Source: Nocardioides zeae
GTDB taxonomy: Bacteria > Actinomycetota > Actinomycetes > Propionibacteriales > Nocardioidaceae
Assembly: GCF_010686755.1 (NCBI RefSeq)
Contig: NZ_JAAGXA010000004.1
Coordinates: 1-64,000 of the forward strand
Direction: 5' to 3'
DNA length: 64,000 nucleotides
The position numbers and the translations under genes are program-made. The notes beneath the pieces are model-generated. The model searched no databases. It saw nothing but the letters and a program-made list of their open reading frames with translations, and had not been told where the DNA came from. This document shows, in pieces, positions 32,387 through 40,518 of the stretch (position 1 is its first letter; each line of letters begins with the position of its first letter).

Positions 32387-33145
32387 TCAGCGCAGCATCG
32401 CGAGCGCAGAGGCGGTGCCGGCCACGACGATCGCGGCGCGGAGCCACGCCACGGGGAGGCGCTTCGCGATCCGCGCCCCGGTGTAGCCGCCCACGACGGA
32501 GCCCACCGCCAGCAGTCCGACGACACCCCAGTCGACGTCGGCGACGAGGGCGAAGACGACGCCGGCGGTGATGTTCGCGGCCATCACGGTCAGGGTGCGG
32601 AGCGCGCCCGCGACGTGGAACTCGATGTCGAGCGAGAGCGCGAGCACGGCGAGCATCATGACGCCGGCGCCGGCGCCGAAGTACCCGCCGTACACCCCCA
32701 CCAGCAGCACGCAGCCGACCACCAGCGGGGTGAGCCGGAGCCGGGCCTCCCGGTCCTCGCCGCGGCGCGCGCGGAGCCAGGCAGCGATGCGTGGCTGGAG
32801 GGCGACGAGCGCGCACGTGCCGAGGATCAGCCACGGCACGATCGCCTCGAACACCCCCGCGGGCAGGAGGACGAGCAGCGCGGCGCCCGCGATCCCGGCC
32901 ACGGCGGTGAGGCCGAGGAGCTGGGCCGTGAGCCGCGGGTGGGCGCGGAGCTCGTCGCGGAACCCGGCCGCCGCGCCGAGCCCGGCCGGGACCAGCCCGA
33001 TCGTGGTGCTGACGTTCGCGGTGACCGGCGGCAGACCGAGGGCGACCAGCACCGGGAAGCTCAGCAGCGAGGCGACGCCGACGGTCGCCGTCAGCACGCC
33101 GGCGCCGAAGCCGGCGAGCAACACCCACAGCGCGTCCACGTCCAC
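32387..33145 (-). CDS. TauE/SafE-family anion transporter
   Basis: A 252-residue integral membrane protein with two halves of three to four helices each, the family pattern. AGFGAGVLTATVGVASLLSFP (N-terminal half) and GGYFGAGAGVMMLAVLALS (second half) are the paired glycine-rich repeats of TauE/SafE permeases, which move sulfite, sulfonates or other organic anions. GTG at 33145 is used; a second GTG two codons later (33139) is also possible. It is divergent from the CPA1 antiporter across a 72-nt palindrome. Confidence 0.8.
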   Translation of the reverse strand: MDVDALWVLLAGFGAGVLTATVGVASLLSFPVLVALGLPPVTANVSTTIGLVPAGLGAAAGFRDELRAHPRLTAQLLGLTAVAGIAGAALLVLLPAGVFEAIVPWLILGTCALVALQPRIAAWLRARRGEDREARLRLTPLVVGCVLLVGVYGGYFGAGAGVMMLAVLALSLDIEFHVAGALRTLTVMAANITAGVVFALVADVDWGVVGLLAVGSVVGGYTGARIAKRLPVAWLRAAIVVAGTASALAMLR

Positions 33146-33203
33146 CCGTCCCGTCGAGCCTCCCCGGAGGGCTCGGGCGATCGTGCCACGGCGGCCCCGC
33201 CCG

Positions 33204-33275
33204 GTGTAACGCGGTGTCCGGGCTTCCATGGAGGTGGTCGACCACCGCACCAGTAACCCGGACACCGCGTTACAC
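33204..33275. repeat. 72-nt long palindrome, copy B1
   Basis: Outer arms GTGTAACGCGGTGTCCGGG and CCCGGACACCGCGTTACAC are perfectly complementary (19 bp), and the centre holds the perfect palindrome GGTGGTCGACCACC. It occupies the space between two divergent start codons. A diverged 72-nt copy is at 47940. Confidence 0.9.
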
Positions 33276-33288
33276 GAGACGGGGGGCG

Positions 33289-33294
33289 CACAAT
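33289..33294 (+). promoter_or_regulatory. -10 element CACAAT, leaderless antiporter gene
   Basis: CACAAT ends 7 bases before the ATG at 33302, 14 bases after the 72-nt palindrome. Confidence 0.5.
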
Positions 33295-33301
33295 CAGGCC
33301 C

Positions 33302-34981
33302 ATGGACCAGGCCCTCACGCTCGTCGTGCTCGCGGTCGTGGCGATCGCGCTCGTCACCATGGTCAGCAACCGGCTCGGTGTCGCGGCACCCCTCCTGCTG
33401 CTGGCCGCCGGCGGTGTCGTCGGGCTGATGCCCTTCGTGCCCGCCGTGGCGGTCGAGCCGGAGTGGATCCTCGCGGGGGTGCTGCCGCCGCTGCTCTACT
33501 CGGCGGCGGTCAACATGCCGGCCATCGAGTTCCGGCGCGAGCTGCGCGCGATCAGCGGGCTGTCCGTCGTGCTCGTGCTGGCCAGCGCCCTCGTGCTCGG
33601 CTGGTTCTTCACGCTGGTCGTGCCGGGGCTCAGCTTCGCGTGGGGGGTCGCCCTCGGCGCCATCATGAGCCCGACCGACGCGGTCGCGACGTCCATCGTC
33701 AAGCGGTTCGGGATCAGTCCGCGGGTGGTCGCGATCCTCGAGGGCGAGGGGCTGCTCAACGACGCCACGGCGCTCGTGCTGCTCCGCGCGTCGGTCGCCG
33801 CAGCCGCCACCGGGTGGAGCATCGGCGGCCTCGTGCGCGACTTCGCCGTCGCCGTCGTGGTGGCGGTCGCCATCGGCATCGTGGTGGGACGGGCCAACCT
33901 GTGGCTGCGGTCCCGCACCGTCCAGGCGTCGGTCAACACGGCGCTCTCCCTCGCCGTACCGTTCCTCGCCGCCCTGCCCGCCGAGCACCTCGGAGCGTCC
34001 GGCCTGGTCGCCGCGGTGGTCGCCGGGCTCGTCACGGGACGGGGGGCGCCGCGGGTGCTCAGCCCGCAGCACCGGCTCTCCGACGCCGAGGTGTGGCGCA
34101 CCGTCGAGCTGCTGCTCGAGGGGGCGATCTTCCTGGTGATGGGGCTGGAGCTGTTCGGGCTGCTCGTCGACCTCGACGAGGACGACCACCACCTCGGCCG
34201 CACCGTGGCGGTCGCGGCCGCCGCCCTCGTGATCGTGCTGCTGGTGCGCGCCGCCTTCGTGGCGCCGCTCCTGCTGGCGCTGTCGCGACGGGCGAGGCGG
34301 GGCGCGGCCGTGCGGGATCGCGTCGACCGGATGCGGGAGCTGGCCGAGGACCCCGACCGGTTCGCCGCGGCCCTCACGGCTCGGGCGACGAAGCACGCCC
34401 GGGGGCTGCGCGGGGCGTCCCGGGTCGAGCGGCTCCGCCTCGAGCCGGAGCGCGTCGAGCGCTTCGGGGTGCGCGTACGGCGCCGGCTCGCCGACATCGA
34501 CTACCTGATCGCCGAGCCGCTCGGCCCCCGCGAGGGCGCCGTCGTCGTCTGGGCGGGCCTGCGCGGCGCGGTCACGCTGGCCGCCGCGCAGACCCTGCCG
34601 CCCGAGACCCCGGACCGCTCGCTGCTCGTGTTCCTCGGGTTCCTCGTCGCGGCGGGCTCGCTCGTGGGACAGGGCGCGACGATCGGGTGGGTCGTACGGC
34701 GCGTGCGACCCGCCGCCGTCGACGAGGCCGCCCTGGACCGCGACCGCGCCCAGCTGGTCGAGGTGCTCCAGGCGACCGCCGAGCGGATCCGGCGGGACGC
34801 GGAGACGGCCGGCGATGGCCCCGTCGACCGCGCCAACGTCATCGACGCCCAGCGGGGTGTGCTGCTCGACCTCGCCCGCGAGGGTGCCTTCGCCTCGTCG
34901 GCGGTGCGCGACGTGATGGCGGTGCTCGACGCCGACCAGATCAGCATCGAGCTCCGCCGCCGCCCGGTCGAGGACGTCTGA
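33302..34981 (+). CDS. CPA1-family Na+(K+)/H+ antiporter
   Basis: A 559-residue cation:proton antiporter with about twelve membrane helices (residues 1-390) and a C-terminal cytosolic tail of about 150 residues with a coiled helix. ALGAIMSPTDAVATSIVKRFG (about 117-137) contains the TDAVA motif and LEGEGLLNDATALVLLR (about 144-160) carries the NDATA motif, both diagnostic of NhaP/CPA1 antiporters. LRGAVTLAAAQTLP (about 420) is the conserved re-entrant segment. It should exchange Na+ or K+ for protons for pH homeostasis. It is preceded by a leaderless promoter and a long palindrome. Confidence 0.9.
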   Translation: MDQALTLVVLAVVAIALVTMVSNRLGVAAPLLLLAAGGVVGLMPFVPAVAVEPEWILAGVLPPLLYSAAVNMPAIEFRRELRAISGLSVVLVLASALVLGWFFTLVVPGLSFAWGVALGAIMSPTDAVATSIVKRFGISPRVVAILEGEGLLNDATALVLLRASVAAAATGWSIGGLVRDFAVAVVVAVAIGIVVGRANLWLRSRTVQASVNTALSLAVPFLAALPAEHLGASGLVAAVVAGLVTGRGAPRVLSPQHRLSDAEVWRTVELLLEGAIFLVMGLELFGLLVDLDEDDHHLGRTVAVAAAALVIVLLVRAAFVAPLLLALSRRARRGAAVRDRVDRMRELAEDPDRFAAALTARATKHARGLRGASRVERLRLEPERVERFGVRVRRRLADIDYLIAEPLGPREGAVVVWAGLRGAVTLAAAQTLPPETPDRSLLVFLGFLVAAGSLVGQGATIGWVVRRVRPAAVDEAALDRDRAQLVEVLQATAERIRRDAETAGDGPVDRANVIDAQRGVLLDLAREGAFASSAVRDVMAVLDADQISIELRRRPVEDV

Positions 34982-34982
34982 T

Positions 34983-35037
34983 CCCGGGACGTCTGCGTGG
35001 CGGCGCCCCCGACCACCGGATCGCATGACGTCCCGGG
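34983..35037. terminator. convergent-gene stem-loop
   Basis: CCCGGGACGTC and GACGTCCCGGG form 11-bp arms around a loop of about 33 bases, between the antiporter and ABC permease stop codons. A bidirectional terminator is the simplest reading. Confidence 0.55.
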
Positions 35038-35067
35038 GCACGCGGTGCGAACGCCGAGGGCTGAGCC

Positions 35068-35874
35068 TCAGCGCGCCGCCGACAACCGGTACTGCCGCAC
35101 GCTCAGCGGCACGAACACCACGAGGATGAGGCCGACCCAGATCAGCGTGTAGAGCGCCGGGTGCTGCATCGACCAGGCGTCACCGACGGGGACCGAGGGG
35201 TCGTAGTTGCCGAACAGCTCGCGGCAGGCCTGGGTGAGCGTCGAGACGGGGTTCCACTCGACGAGGGTGCGGAGCACCCCGCTGAAGCTCTCGAGCGGCA
35301 CGAACGCGTTCGACACGAACGTCAACGGCATGATGACGATGAACGACGCGTTGTTGATGACCTCGACGCTCGGCACCAGCAGGCCGATGTAGGCCATCAC
35401 CCAGCTGATCGCGTAGGCGAACAGCAGCAGCAGCGCGAACCCGAGGAACGCGTCGACCGCACCCTCCCGGATGCGCCACCCGATGAGCAGTCCGGTGAGC
35501 GCCATGATGATCAGCGACAGCACGTTGTAGACGACGTCCGACGTGGTGCGTCCGATGAGCACGGCCGACGGCGACATCGGGAGCGAGCGGAAGCGGTCGA
35601 TGATGCCCTTCTGCATGTCCTCGGCCAGGCCCGCGCCGGTGAACGTCGCGCCGAAGACGACCGTCTGGGCGAAGATGCCGCCGATGAGGAACTCGCGGTA
35701 GCCCACCCCGCCCTCCGCGCCGATCGCGCCCTCGAAGACGAACGCGAACAGCAGGATGAACATGATCGGGCTGACCAGCACGAAGACGAGCACCTCGGGC
35801 ACCCGCTTGATCTTGATCAGGTTGCGCTTGGTGACCACCCAGCCGTCGCTGGCGGTGCGGGCGAGGGAGCTCAT
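35068..35874 (-). CDS. ABC-2 transporter permease (DrrB-like)
   Basis: A 268-residue type 2 ABC permease with six helices. The N-terminal TKRNLIKIKRVPEVLVFVLVSPIMFILLF and the segment GIFAQTVVFGATFTGAGLAEDMQKGIIDRFRSLPM (about 92-124) are typical of DrrB/daunorubicin-resistance permeases, the latter matching the family's EDxxxGxxDRxRSLP signature. It overlaps the ATPase gene by 4 bases and would pair with it to export a lipid or drug-like compound. Terminator-like stem at 34983. Confidence 0.9.
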   Translation of the reverse strand: MSSLARTASDGWVVTKRNLIKIKRVPEVLVFVLVSPIMFILLFAFVFEGAIGAEGGVGYREFLIGGIFAQTVVFGATFTGAGLAEDMQKGIIDRFRSLPMSPSAVLIGRTTSDVVYNVLSLIIMALTGLLIGWRIREGAVDAFLGFALLLLFAYAISWVMAYIGLLVPSVEVINNASFIVIMPLTFVSNAFVPLESFSGVLRTLVEWNPVSTLTQACRELFGNYDPSVPVGDAWSMQHPALYTLIWVGLILVVFVPLSVRQYRLSAAR

Positions 35875-36836
35875 CGGCCGGCCTCCTTCTCGTCGGTCAC
35901 CGCGCCGGTGAGCGACAGGAACACGTCGTCGAGGGTGGGTCGGCGGAGACCGACGTCGAGCAGCGCGATCGAGGAGCCCTCGAAGGCGTCGAGCACGCGC
36001 CGCAGGGCGGGCACCCCGTCGTCGACGGCCGCCGTGAGGGTGCGGCCCGTGTCGTCGGTCTGCACCTCGGCGCCGCCCATCGCGACCTCGGCCAGGATGG
36101 CGCGGGCACGCTCGGCGTCGCCGCGCTCCCGCAGCACCGCCTCGATGCGCTCGCCGCCCACCTGGGCCTTGAGGTCGTCGGCGGTGCCCCGGGCGATCGC
36201 CCGGCCGTGGTCGATGACGACGATGTCGTCGGCCAGCCGGTCGGCCTCCTCGAGGTACTGCGTCGTCAGCAGCAGCGTCGAACCCGCTCCGACCAGCTCG
36301 CGGATGACGTCCCACATCTCGAGGCGGCTGCGCGGGTCGAGGCCCGTCGTCGGCTCGTCGAGGATGAGCACCGGCGGGGACGCGACGAGCGCCCCGGCCA
36401 GGTCGAGGCGACGGCGCATGCCGCCGGAGTAGGTCTTCGAGGGCCGGTCCCCGGCGTCGGCCAGCGAGAACCGCTCCAGCAGCTCCCGCGCGCGCTCGCG
36501 GGCCTTGGCGCGGCCCAGCCCGTAGAGCCGGCCCACCATCTCGAGGTTCTCGAACCCGGTCAGGTGCTCGTCGACCGCGGCGTACTGCCCCGAGAGACCG
36601 ATCCGGCGCCGCACCCCGTCGGGGTCGCCGACCACGTCGACGCCCGCGACCTCGGCACGGCCGCCGTCGGGCTTCAGCAGCGTCGCGATGATGCGCACCG
36701 CCGTCGTCTTCCCCGCCCCGTTGGGGCCGAGGAGGCCCAGCACCGTGCCCTCGGGCACGGCGAGGTCGAGCCCCGCGAGGGCTCGGACCTCGCCGTACCT
36801 CTTCTCCAGGCCCTCTGCTCGGATCATCTCTGCCAT
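35871..36836 (-). CDS. ABC transporter ATP-binding protein (DrrA-like)
   Basis: A 321-residue ATPase subunit with Walker A GPNGAGKTT (about 40-48), the ABC signature YSGGMRRRLDLA (about 138-149), Walker B VLILDEPTTGLDP (about 157-169) and the H-loop region LLLTTQYLEEADRL, where Gln replaces the usual His, as is typical of DrrA proteins. A DrrA-type C-terminal domain (about 230-315) follows. GGAAGGA lies 5 bases before the ATG at 36836, chosen over an upstream start. It is likely for self-resistance or export. Confidence 0.9.
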   Translation of the reverse strand: MAEMIRAEGLEKRYGEVRALAGLDLAVPEGTVLGLLGPNGAGKTTAVRIIATLLKPDGGRAEVAGVDVVGDPDGVRRRIGLSGQYAAVDEHLTGFENLEMVGRLYGLGRAKARERARELLERFSLADAGDRPSKTYSGGMRRRLDLAGALVASPPVLILDEPTTGLDPRSRLEMWDVIRELVGAGSTLLLTTQYLEEADRLADDIVVIDHGRAIARGTADDLKAQVGGERIEAVLRERGDAERARAILAEVAMGGAEVQTDDTGRTLTAAVDDGVPALRRVLDAFEGSSIALLDVGLRRPTLDDVFLSLTGAVTDEKEAGR

Positions 36837-36916
36837 CGCGGTCCTTCCCCTGGGCGCCCACCACACGTGGACGTCAGGATCACAGACCCCGGTGACAGTC
36901 CTGATTCATCGGTGGA

Positions 36917-37765
36917 TCAGGCCCAGGTCGGCACCGTCTGCGCGATGGTGCGGGGAGCACGGCCCAGCAGCGTGGCGAGGTCGTCGCTGGTGCGGCCCAG
37001 CTCGCCGTCCGCGATGTTCTGGTCCGCGGCCAGCACGAACCCGATCGTGCCCTCGTCGAGCCCGGCACCCACGAGGATCTCGCGGTAGGTGTCGGCGGGG
37101 AGCGCGGCGTACGCGACCTCGCGACCCAGCACGTCCGCGAAGACGGCGGCGAGCTCGGCGTGGGTCCACGCCTCCTGGCCGACCAGCTCGTAGGCCGCGC
37201 CGTCGTGGCCCTCGGTGGAGAGCACCACCGCGGCCGCCTCGGCGAGCTCGGCCCGCTCGACGCTGGAGACCCGACCGTCGCCCGCCGCCGCGGCGACCTG
37301 GCCGCTCTGGGCGGCCTGGCCGAAGGCGGAGAGGTAGTTCTCGGTGTACCAGCCGTTGCGGAGGAAGGTCCACGGCAGGCCGCTGGCGACGAGGAGCTCC
37401 TCGGTCGTCTTGTGCTCGGGGGCGACGACGAGCGTCGCGCTGTCCACGTTGGTCACCGAGGTGTAGACGACCCGCGCCACGCCGGCGGCCTTCGCCGCCT
37501 CCACGACGTTGCCGTGCTGCCGCGCCCGCTGGCCGACCGCGCTCGAGGAGACGAGCAGCAGCACGTCTCCCGCGGAGAGCACCGACGCGTCGACGTCGTC
37601 GTAGTCGAGCCGGGCGGTGCGTACGCCGCGGTCCGCCAGGTCCGTCAGCTTCGCCGTGTCGCGGGCGGTCGCCAGCACGTCGCCCGCCGGCACGCCGCGC
37701 TCCAGGAGCTTCTCCACCACCAGGCGTCCGAGCTGTCCGCTCGCCGCCGTCACCACGATCGCCAT
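36917..37765 (-). CDS. NmrA/QorB-like NAD(P)H-binding reductase
   Basis: A 282-residue atypical SDR. VTAASGQLGRLVVEKLLERG (residues about 5-24) is the TAATGxLG nucleotide motif of NmrA/QorB-type quinone reductases; later motifs VVYTSVTNVDSA and WTFLRNGWYTENYLSAF (about 140-156) are characteristic of the SDR_a7/QorB group. It lacks a classical YxxxK. It is divergent from an HxlR-family regulator across 133 bases with a palindromic site, as is usual for electrophile/quinone-inducible pairs. Confidence 0.84.
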   Translation of the reverse strand: MAIVVTAASGQLGRLVVEKLLERGVPAGDVLATARDTAKLTDLADRGVRTARLDYDDVDASVLSAGDVLLLVSSSAVGQRARQHGNVVEAAKAAGVARVVYTSVTNVDSATLVVAPEHKTTEELLVASGLPWTFLRNGWYTENYLSAFGQAAQSGQVAAAAGDGRVSSVERAELAEAAAVVLSTEGHDGAAYELVGQEAWTHAELAAVFADVLGREVAYAALPADTYREILVGAGLDEGTIGFVLAADQNIADGELGRTSDDLATLLGRAPRTIAQTVPTWA

Positions 37766-37865
37766 GTCGTTCCTCCTCGTCGTGCGCCGCCTCGTGCGGC
37801 GCTGTTCGACGGGCTCAACGGGTCCGTGGGAGAAACCCTTCCCACGGGGTGGTACTGACTTTGAA

Positions 37866-37878
37866 GTGGGGTACCCAC
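37866..37878. promoter_or_regulatory. candidate HxlR operator
   Basis: GTGGGGTACCCAC is a near-perfect palindrome 20 bases before the HxlR start; a related half-site GGGGTGGTAC lies at about 37847. Its position between the divergent promoters fits control of both genes by the HxlR protein. Confidence 0.55.
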
Positions 37879-37885
37879 CTGCGAG

Positions 37886-37891
37886 TAAGAT
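37886..37891 (+). promoter_or_regulatory. -10 element TAAGAT, leaderless HxlR gene
   Basis: TAAGAT ends 7 bases before the ATG at 37899, favouring that start over an upstream ATG at 37890. Confidence 0.5.
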
Positions 37892-37898
37892 GGAGGGC

Positions 37899-38240
37899 AT
37901 GACCACCACCGGCGTCCGGCTCTCCACCCTCGACACCGGCTGCCCCGAGATGCGCCAGCTCGTCGAGCACGTGACGAGCAAGTGGGGGCTGCTGGTGCTG
38001 CTGCAGCTCGACGGTCGCACGCTGCGCTGGAGCGAGCTCAAGCGCGCCATCCCCGGGGTCAGCGAGAAGATGCTGATCCAGACGCTGCAGACGCTCGAGG
38101 TCGACGGGCTCGTGCTGCGCGAGGCCCGGCCCGTCGTGCCGCCCCACGTGGAGTACTCGCTCACCGACGCCGGCCGCGACGCCGCCGCCCTGCTCGCCCC
38201 CCTCGCCCTCTGGGCCCAGGGCCGCGTGCGGGGGGCCTGA
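37899..38240 (+). CDS. HxlR-family transcriptional regulator
   Basis: A 113-residue winged-helix regulator. CPEMRQLVEHVTSKWGLLVLL (about 11-31) carries the conserved N-terminal Cys used for redox or electrophile sensing in HypR/QorR-type proteins, followed by the recognition helix WSELKRAIPGVSEKMLIQTL and the wing PHVEYSLTDAGRD. It is divergent from the QorB-like reductase, which is its probable target. The gene ends 8 bases before a triple-hairpin repeat. Confidence 0.88.
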   Translation: MTTTGVRLSTLDTGCPEMRQLVEHVTSKWGLLVLLQLDGRTLRWSELKRAIPGVSEKMLIQTLQTLEVDGLVLREARPVVPPHVEYSLTDAGRDAAALLAPLALWAQGRVRGA

Positions 38241-38247
38241 GGGGGCC

Positions 38248-38341
38248 GACACTTTCCCCGGTCGACCGGGGAAAGTGTCACTTTGACCATCAGATTTGAT
38301 GGTCAAAGTGACGTGTTCCCCGGTCGACCGGGAAATGTGCC
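38248..38341. repeat. GTCGAC-type triple-palindrome module, copy A3
   Basis: Three hairpins: a perfect 32-base palindrome at 38248-38279 built on TTCCCCGGTCGACCGGGGAA; 38277-38312 with GTCACTTTGACCATCA paired to TGATGGTCAAAGTGAC; and a third, degenerate copy at 38312-38341. The last two overlap the 3' end of the CDF transporter gene. Confidence 0.85.
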
Positions 38342-39403
38342 GCGCCCCGGAAGCCCCGGCAGCCCCGCGGGGGTCGGGTGGTGCGCGACGCCGGCGTGCG
38401 GATCGCGCTCCCCCGCCACCGGGCCCACGTGCACCGTCGCCGCGACGAGCTTCGGCACGCCGTGGAGCAGCGCGTGCTGCGCCTCGTGGGCCAGGTCGTG
38501 CGCGGCCGCGAGGTCGAGGCCGGGGTCGGCGAGCACCGCCACCTCGGCCCGGAGCCGGTGGCCGGTCCAGCGCAGGCGGAGGTCCTCCACGCCCCGCACC
38601 CCCTCCACCGCGGTCAGCGACCGCAGCGCCGCGTCGGTCAGCTCCGGGTCGACGGCGTCGAGGAGCCGGCCCAGCACGTCGCGGGCCGCGCCCACGAGCA
38701 CGACGAGGATCATCGCCGTGATGACGAGCCCGACGACGGGGTCCGCGGCGGGCACGCCGAGCACGACGCCGACGGCACCGACGAGCACGGCGAGCGACGT
38801 GAACCCGTCGGTGCGCGCGTGGTGGCCGTCGGCGACGAGCGCGGCGGAGCCGATGCGTCGGCCGGTGCGGATCCGGTAGACCGCCACCGCCTCGTTCCCC
38901 ACGAACCCGATGAGGCCCGCCGCCGCCACGGCCAGCGGCGCCTCGACGGCGCGGGGGTGCAGCAACCGGTCGATGCTCTGCCAGCCGGCGACCACCGCCG
39001 AGAGCGCGATCATCGCGACCACGAAGAGCCCCGCGAGGTCCTCCGCACGGCCGAACCCGTAGGTGAACCGCCGCGTCGGTGCCCGCCGCCCGAGCACGAA
39101 GGCAATCCACAGCGGCACCGCGGTCAACGCGTCGGAGAAGTTGTGGACCGTGTCGGCCAGCAGCGCCACCGATCCCGTGAACGCGACCACCACCGCCTGC
39201 GCCAGCGCCGTCACCAGCAGCACGACGAGGCTGATCTTGAGCGTGCGGATCCCGACGGCACTGGCCTCGAGCGCCGCGTCGAGGGAGTCCGCGGGGTCGT
39301 GGCTGTGCGGTCGGAGCACGTGGGCGACCCGGGCCCGCCACCCGGGACGGGCCCGCCCGTGCCCGTGGCCGTGGCCGTGCCCGTGGCCGTGGCCCGCGCT
39401 CAC
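38303..39403 (-). CDS. cation diffusion facilitator (zinc/cobalt exporter)
   Basis: A 366-residue CDF antiporter. The N-terminus is a His/Gly repeat (HGHGHGHGHGHGHG) likely binding Zn2+. Six membrane helices span about 55-255, with the metal-site motifs LADTVHNFSDAL (about 83-94) and VADGHHARTDGFTSLAV (about 191-207) supplying the HxxxD pairs. The cytosolic C-terminal domain follows. The last 13 residues (RGTFPGRPGNTSL) are encoded by the intergenic triple-hairpin repeat, which supplies the stop codon. The start overlaps the ArsR-family gene's stop; that regulator likely controls the operon. Confidence 0.88.
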   Translation of the reverse strand: MSAGHGHGHGHGHGHGRARPGWRARVAHVLRPHSHDPADSLDAALEASAVGIRTLKISLVVLLVTALAQAVVVAFTGSVALLADTVHNFSDALTAVPLWIAFVLGRRAPTRRFTYGFGRAEDLAGLFVVAMIALSAVVAGWQSIDRLLHPRAVEAPLAVAAAGLIGFVGNEAVAVYRIRTGRRIGSAALVADGHHARTDGFTSLAVLVGAVGVVLGVPAADPVVGLVITAMILVVLVGAARDVLGRLLDAVDPELTDAALRSLTAVEGVRGVEDLRLRWTGHRLRAEVAVLADPGLDLAAAHDLAHEAQHALLHGVPKLVAATVHVGPVAGERDPHAGVAHHPTPAGLPGLPGRGTFPGRPGNTSL

Positions 39404-39759
39404 CGCGCGCCCCCAGCGTGGTGCGCGGGGACGCCGCCGGCGGCGTGCTCGGCGTGGTGCAGCGCATCGACGACGAGGGTGCGGACGTGGTCGTTCGCCA
39501 GGCGGTAGAACACCTGGTTGCCCTGCCGCCGCGTCGTCACCATCCGCCCCATCCGCAGCTTCGCGAGGTGCTGCGAGACCGCCGCCTGTGGCTTGGCGAC
39601 GCGCTCGGCCAGGTCGTTGACGCTGAGCTCGCCGTCGCGCAACGTCGACAGCAGCCGCACCCGGGTGGCGTCGGCCAGCAGCCGGAAGATCTCGACGGCC
39701 AGGTCGACCTCGTCGTCGGCGGGCTCCGCCGCCACCGCCCTATCTGCACGCATGCGCAT
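39400..39759 (-). CDS. ArsR/SmtB-family metal-responsive repressor
   Basis: A 119-residue winged helix protein. The ArsR fold is plain: LLADATRVRLLSTLRDGELSV, then AKPQAAVSQHLAKLRMGRMV, the recognition helix. The acidic/His-containing C-terminal helix (ANDHVRTLVVDALHHAEHA) resembles the alpha-5 zinc site (DHxxxxxxDxxHHxxH) of SmtB/CzrA. ATG at 39759 lies over CATATGCGCATGCG, a palindrome-like operator. It is upstream of and overlapping the CDF exporter, so it is a likely zinc de-repressor of the pair. Confidence 0.9.
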   Translation of the reverse strand: MRMRADRAVAAEPADDEVDLAVEIFRLLADATRVRLLSTLRDGELSVNDLAERVAKPQAAVSQHLAKLRMGRMVTTRRQGNQVFYRLANDHVRTLVVDALHHAEHAAGGVPAHHAGGAR

Positions 39760-39792
39760 ATGCTAAGCCGTGGATGCTCCCGCACCAACCCC

Positions 39793-39798
39793 TACGGT
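39793..39798 (+). promoter_or_regulatory. -10 element TACGGT, leaderless pirin gene
   Basis: TACGGT ends 6 bases before the ATG at 39805. Confidence 0.5.
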
Positions 39799-39804
39799 GG
39801 CCCC

Positions 39805-40518
39805 ATGCCTGCCGAGGTACGACGCGGCGCCGACGCCTTCCGCACCGTCACCGACGACCGCACGACGGCCCACGCCTTCTCGTTCGGGGCGCACTACGAC
39901 CCGGCCAACCTCGGGTTCGGCCCGCTGGTCGTCCACAACGACGACCGCGTGGCACCCGGTGGTGGCTACCCCGACCACCCGCACACCGACGTCGAGATCG
40001 TCACCTGGGTCCTCGACGGCGCCCTCACGCACACCGACACGGGCGACCCGGCCCGCAGCAGCGCGACGCTCGGCCCCGGCACCGTCCAGGTCACCAGCGC
40101 AGGCAGCGGCATCCGGCACAGCGAGCTCGTCGACCCCGCCGCCGGACCGACCCGCTTCCTCCAGGTGTGGGTGCGTCCCGACGAGCGCGGCGCCCGACCG
40201 CGCACCTCCCGCGCCACCGTCGACCCCGCCGACCTCGCCGCCGGGCTCGTGCCCGTCGCGGGCGGGCCCGACGCGCCGCCGGTCGGCACCCGGGGAGCCA
40301 CCCTGTGGATCGCGCGGCCGCGCCGCGGCGTACCCCTCCGGCTGCCCGACGCCCCCCTCCTGCACCTGTACGTCGCGCGTGGGGCCCTCGACACGCCCGC
40401 AGCGCCAGGTCTCGGGGAGGGAGATGCCTGGCGACTGCGGGACGCGGGCGAGCTCGTCGTCGTACCCCAGGACGACCGGACGGAGCTCGCCGTGTGGTCC
40501 TTCGGAGCCGCTCGCTAG
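39805..40518 (+). CDS. pirin-family bicupin protein
   Basis: A 237-residue bicupin. The N-terminal cupin carries the pirin metal site HPHTDVEIVTWVLDGALTHTD (about 53-74), with two His and a Glu for Fe binding, and SAGSGIRHSELVDP (about 97-110) provides the last His. The C-terminal cupin is more divergent. Pirins act as quercetinases or redox-related regulators; no substrate gene is near. It shares its TAG with the stop of the following small gene on the other strand. Confidence 0.85.
   Translation: MPAEVRRGADAFRTVTDDRTTAHAFSFGAHYDPANLGFGPLVVHNDDRVAPGGGYPDHPHTDVEIVTWVLDGALTHTDTGDPARSSATLGPGTVQVTSAGSGIRHSELVDPAAGPTRFLQVWVRPDERGARPRTSRATVDPADLAAGLVPVAGGPDAPPVGTRGATLWIARPRRGVPLRLPDAPLLHLYVARGALDTPAAPGLGEGDAWRLRDAGELVVVPQDDRTELAVWSFGAAR

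Noticed and set aside
36836-36866. Upstream in-frame start of the DrrA-like ATPase (36866)
   Set aside because: The MWWAPRGRTA extension lacks a ribosome-binding site, while GGAAGGA lies just before the ATG at 36836.
38248-38341. Possible CRISPR repeat array
   Set aside because: The palindromes are adjoining and without unique spacers of constant length, and no cas gene is in the window.
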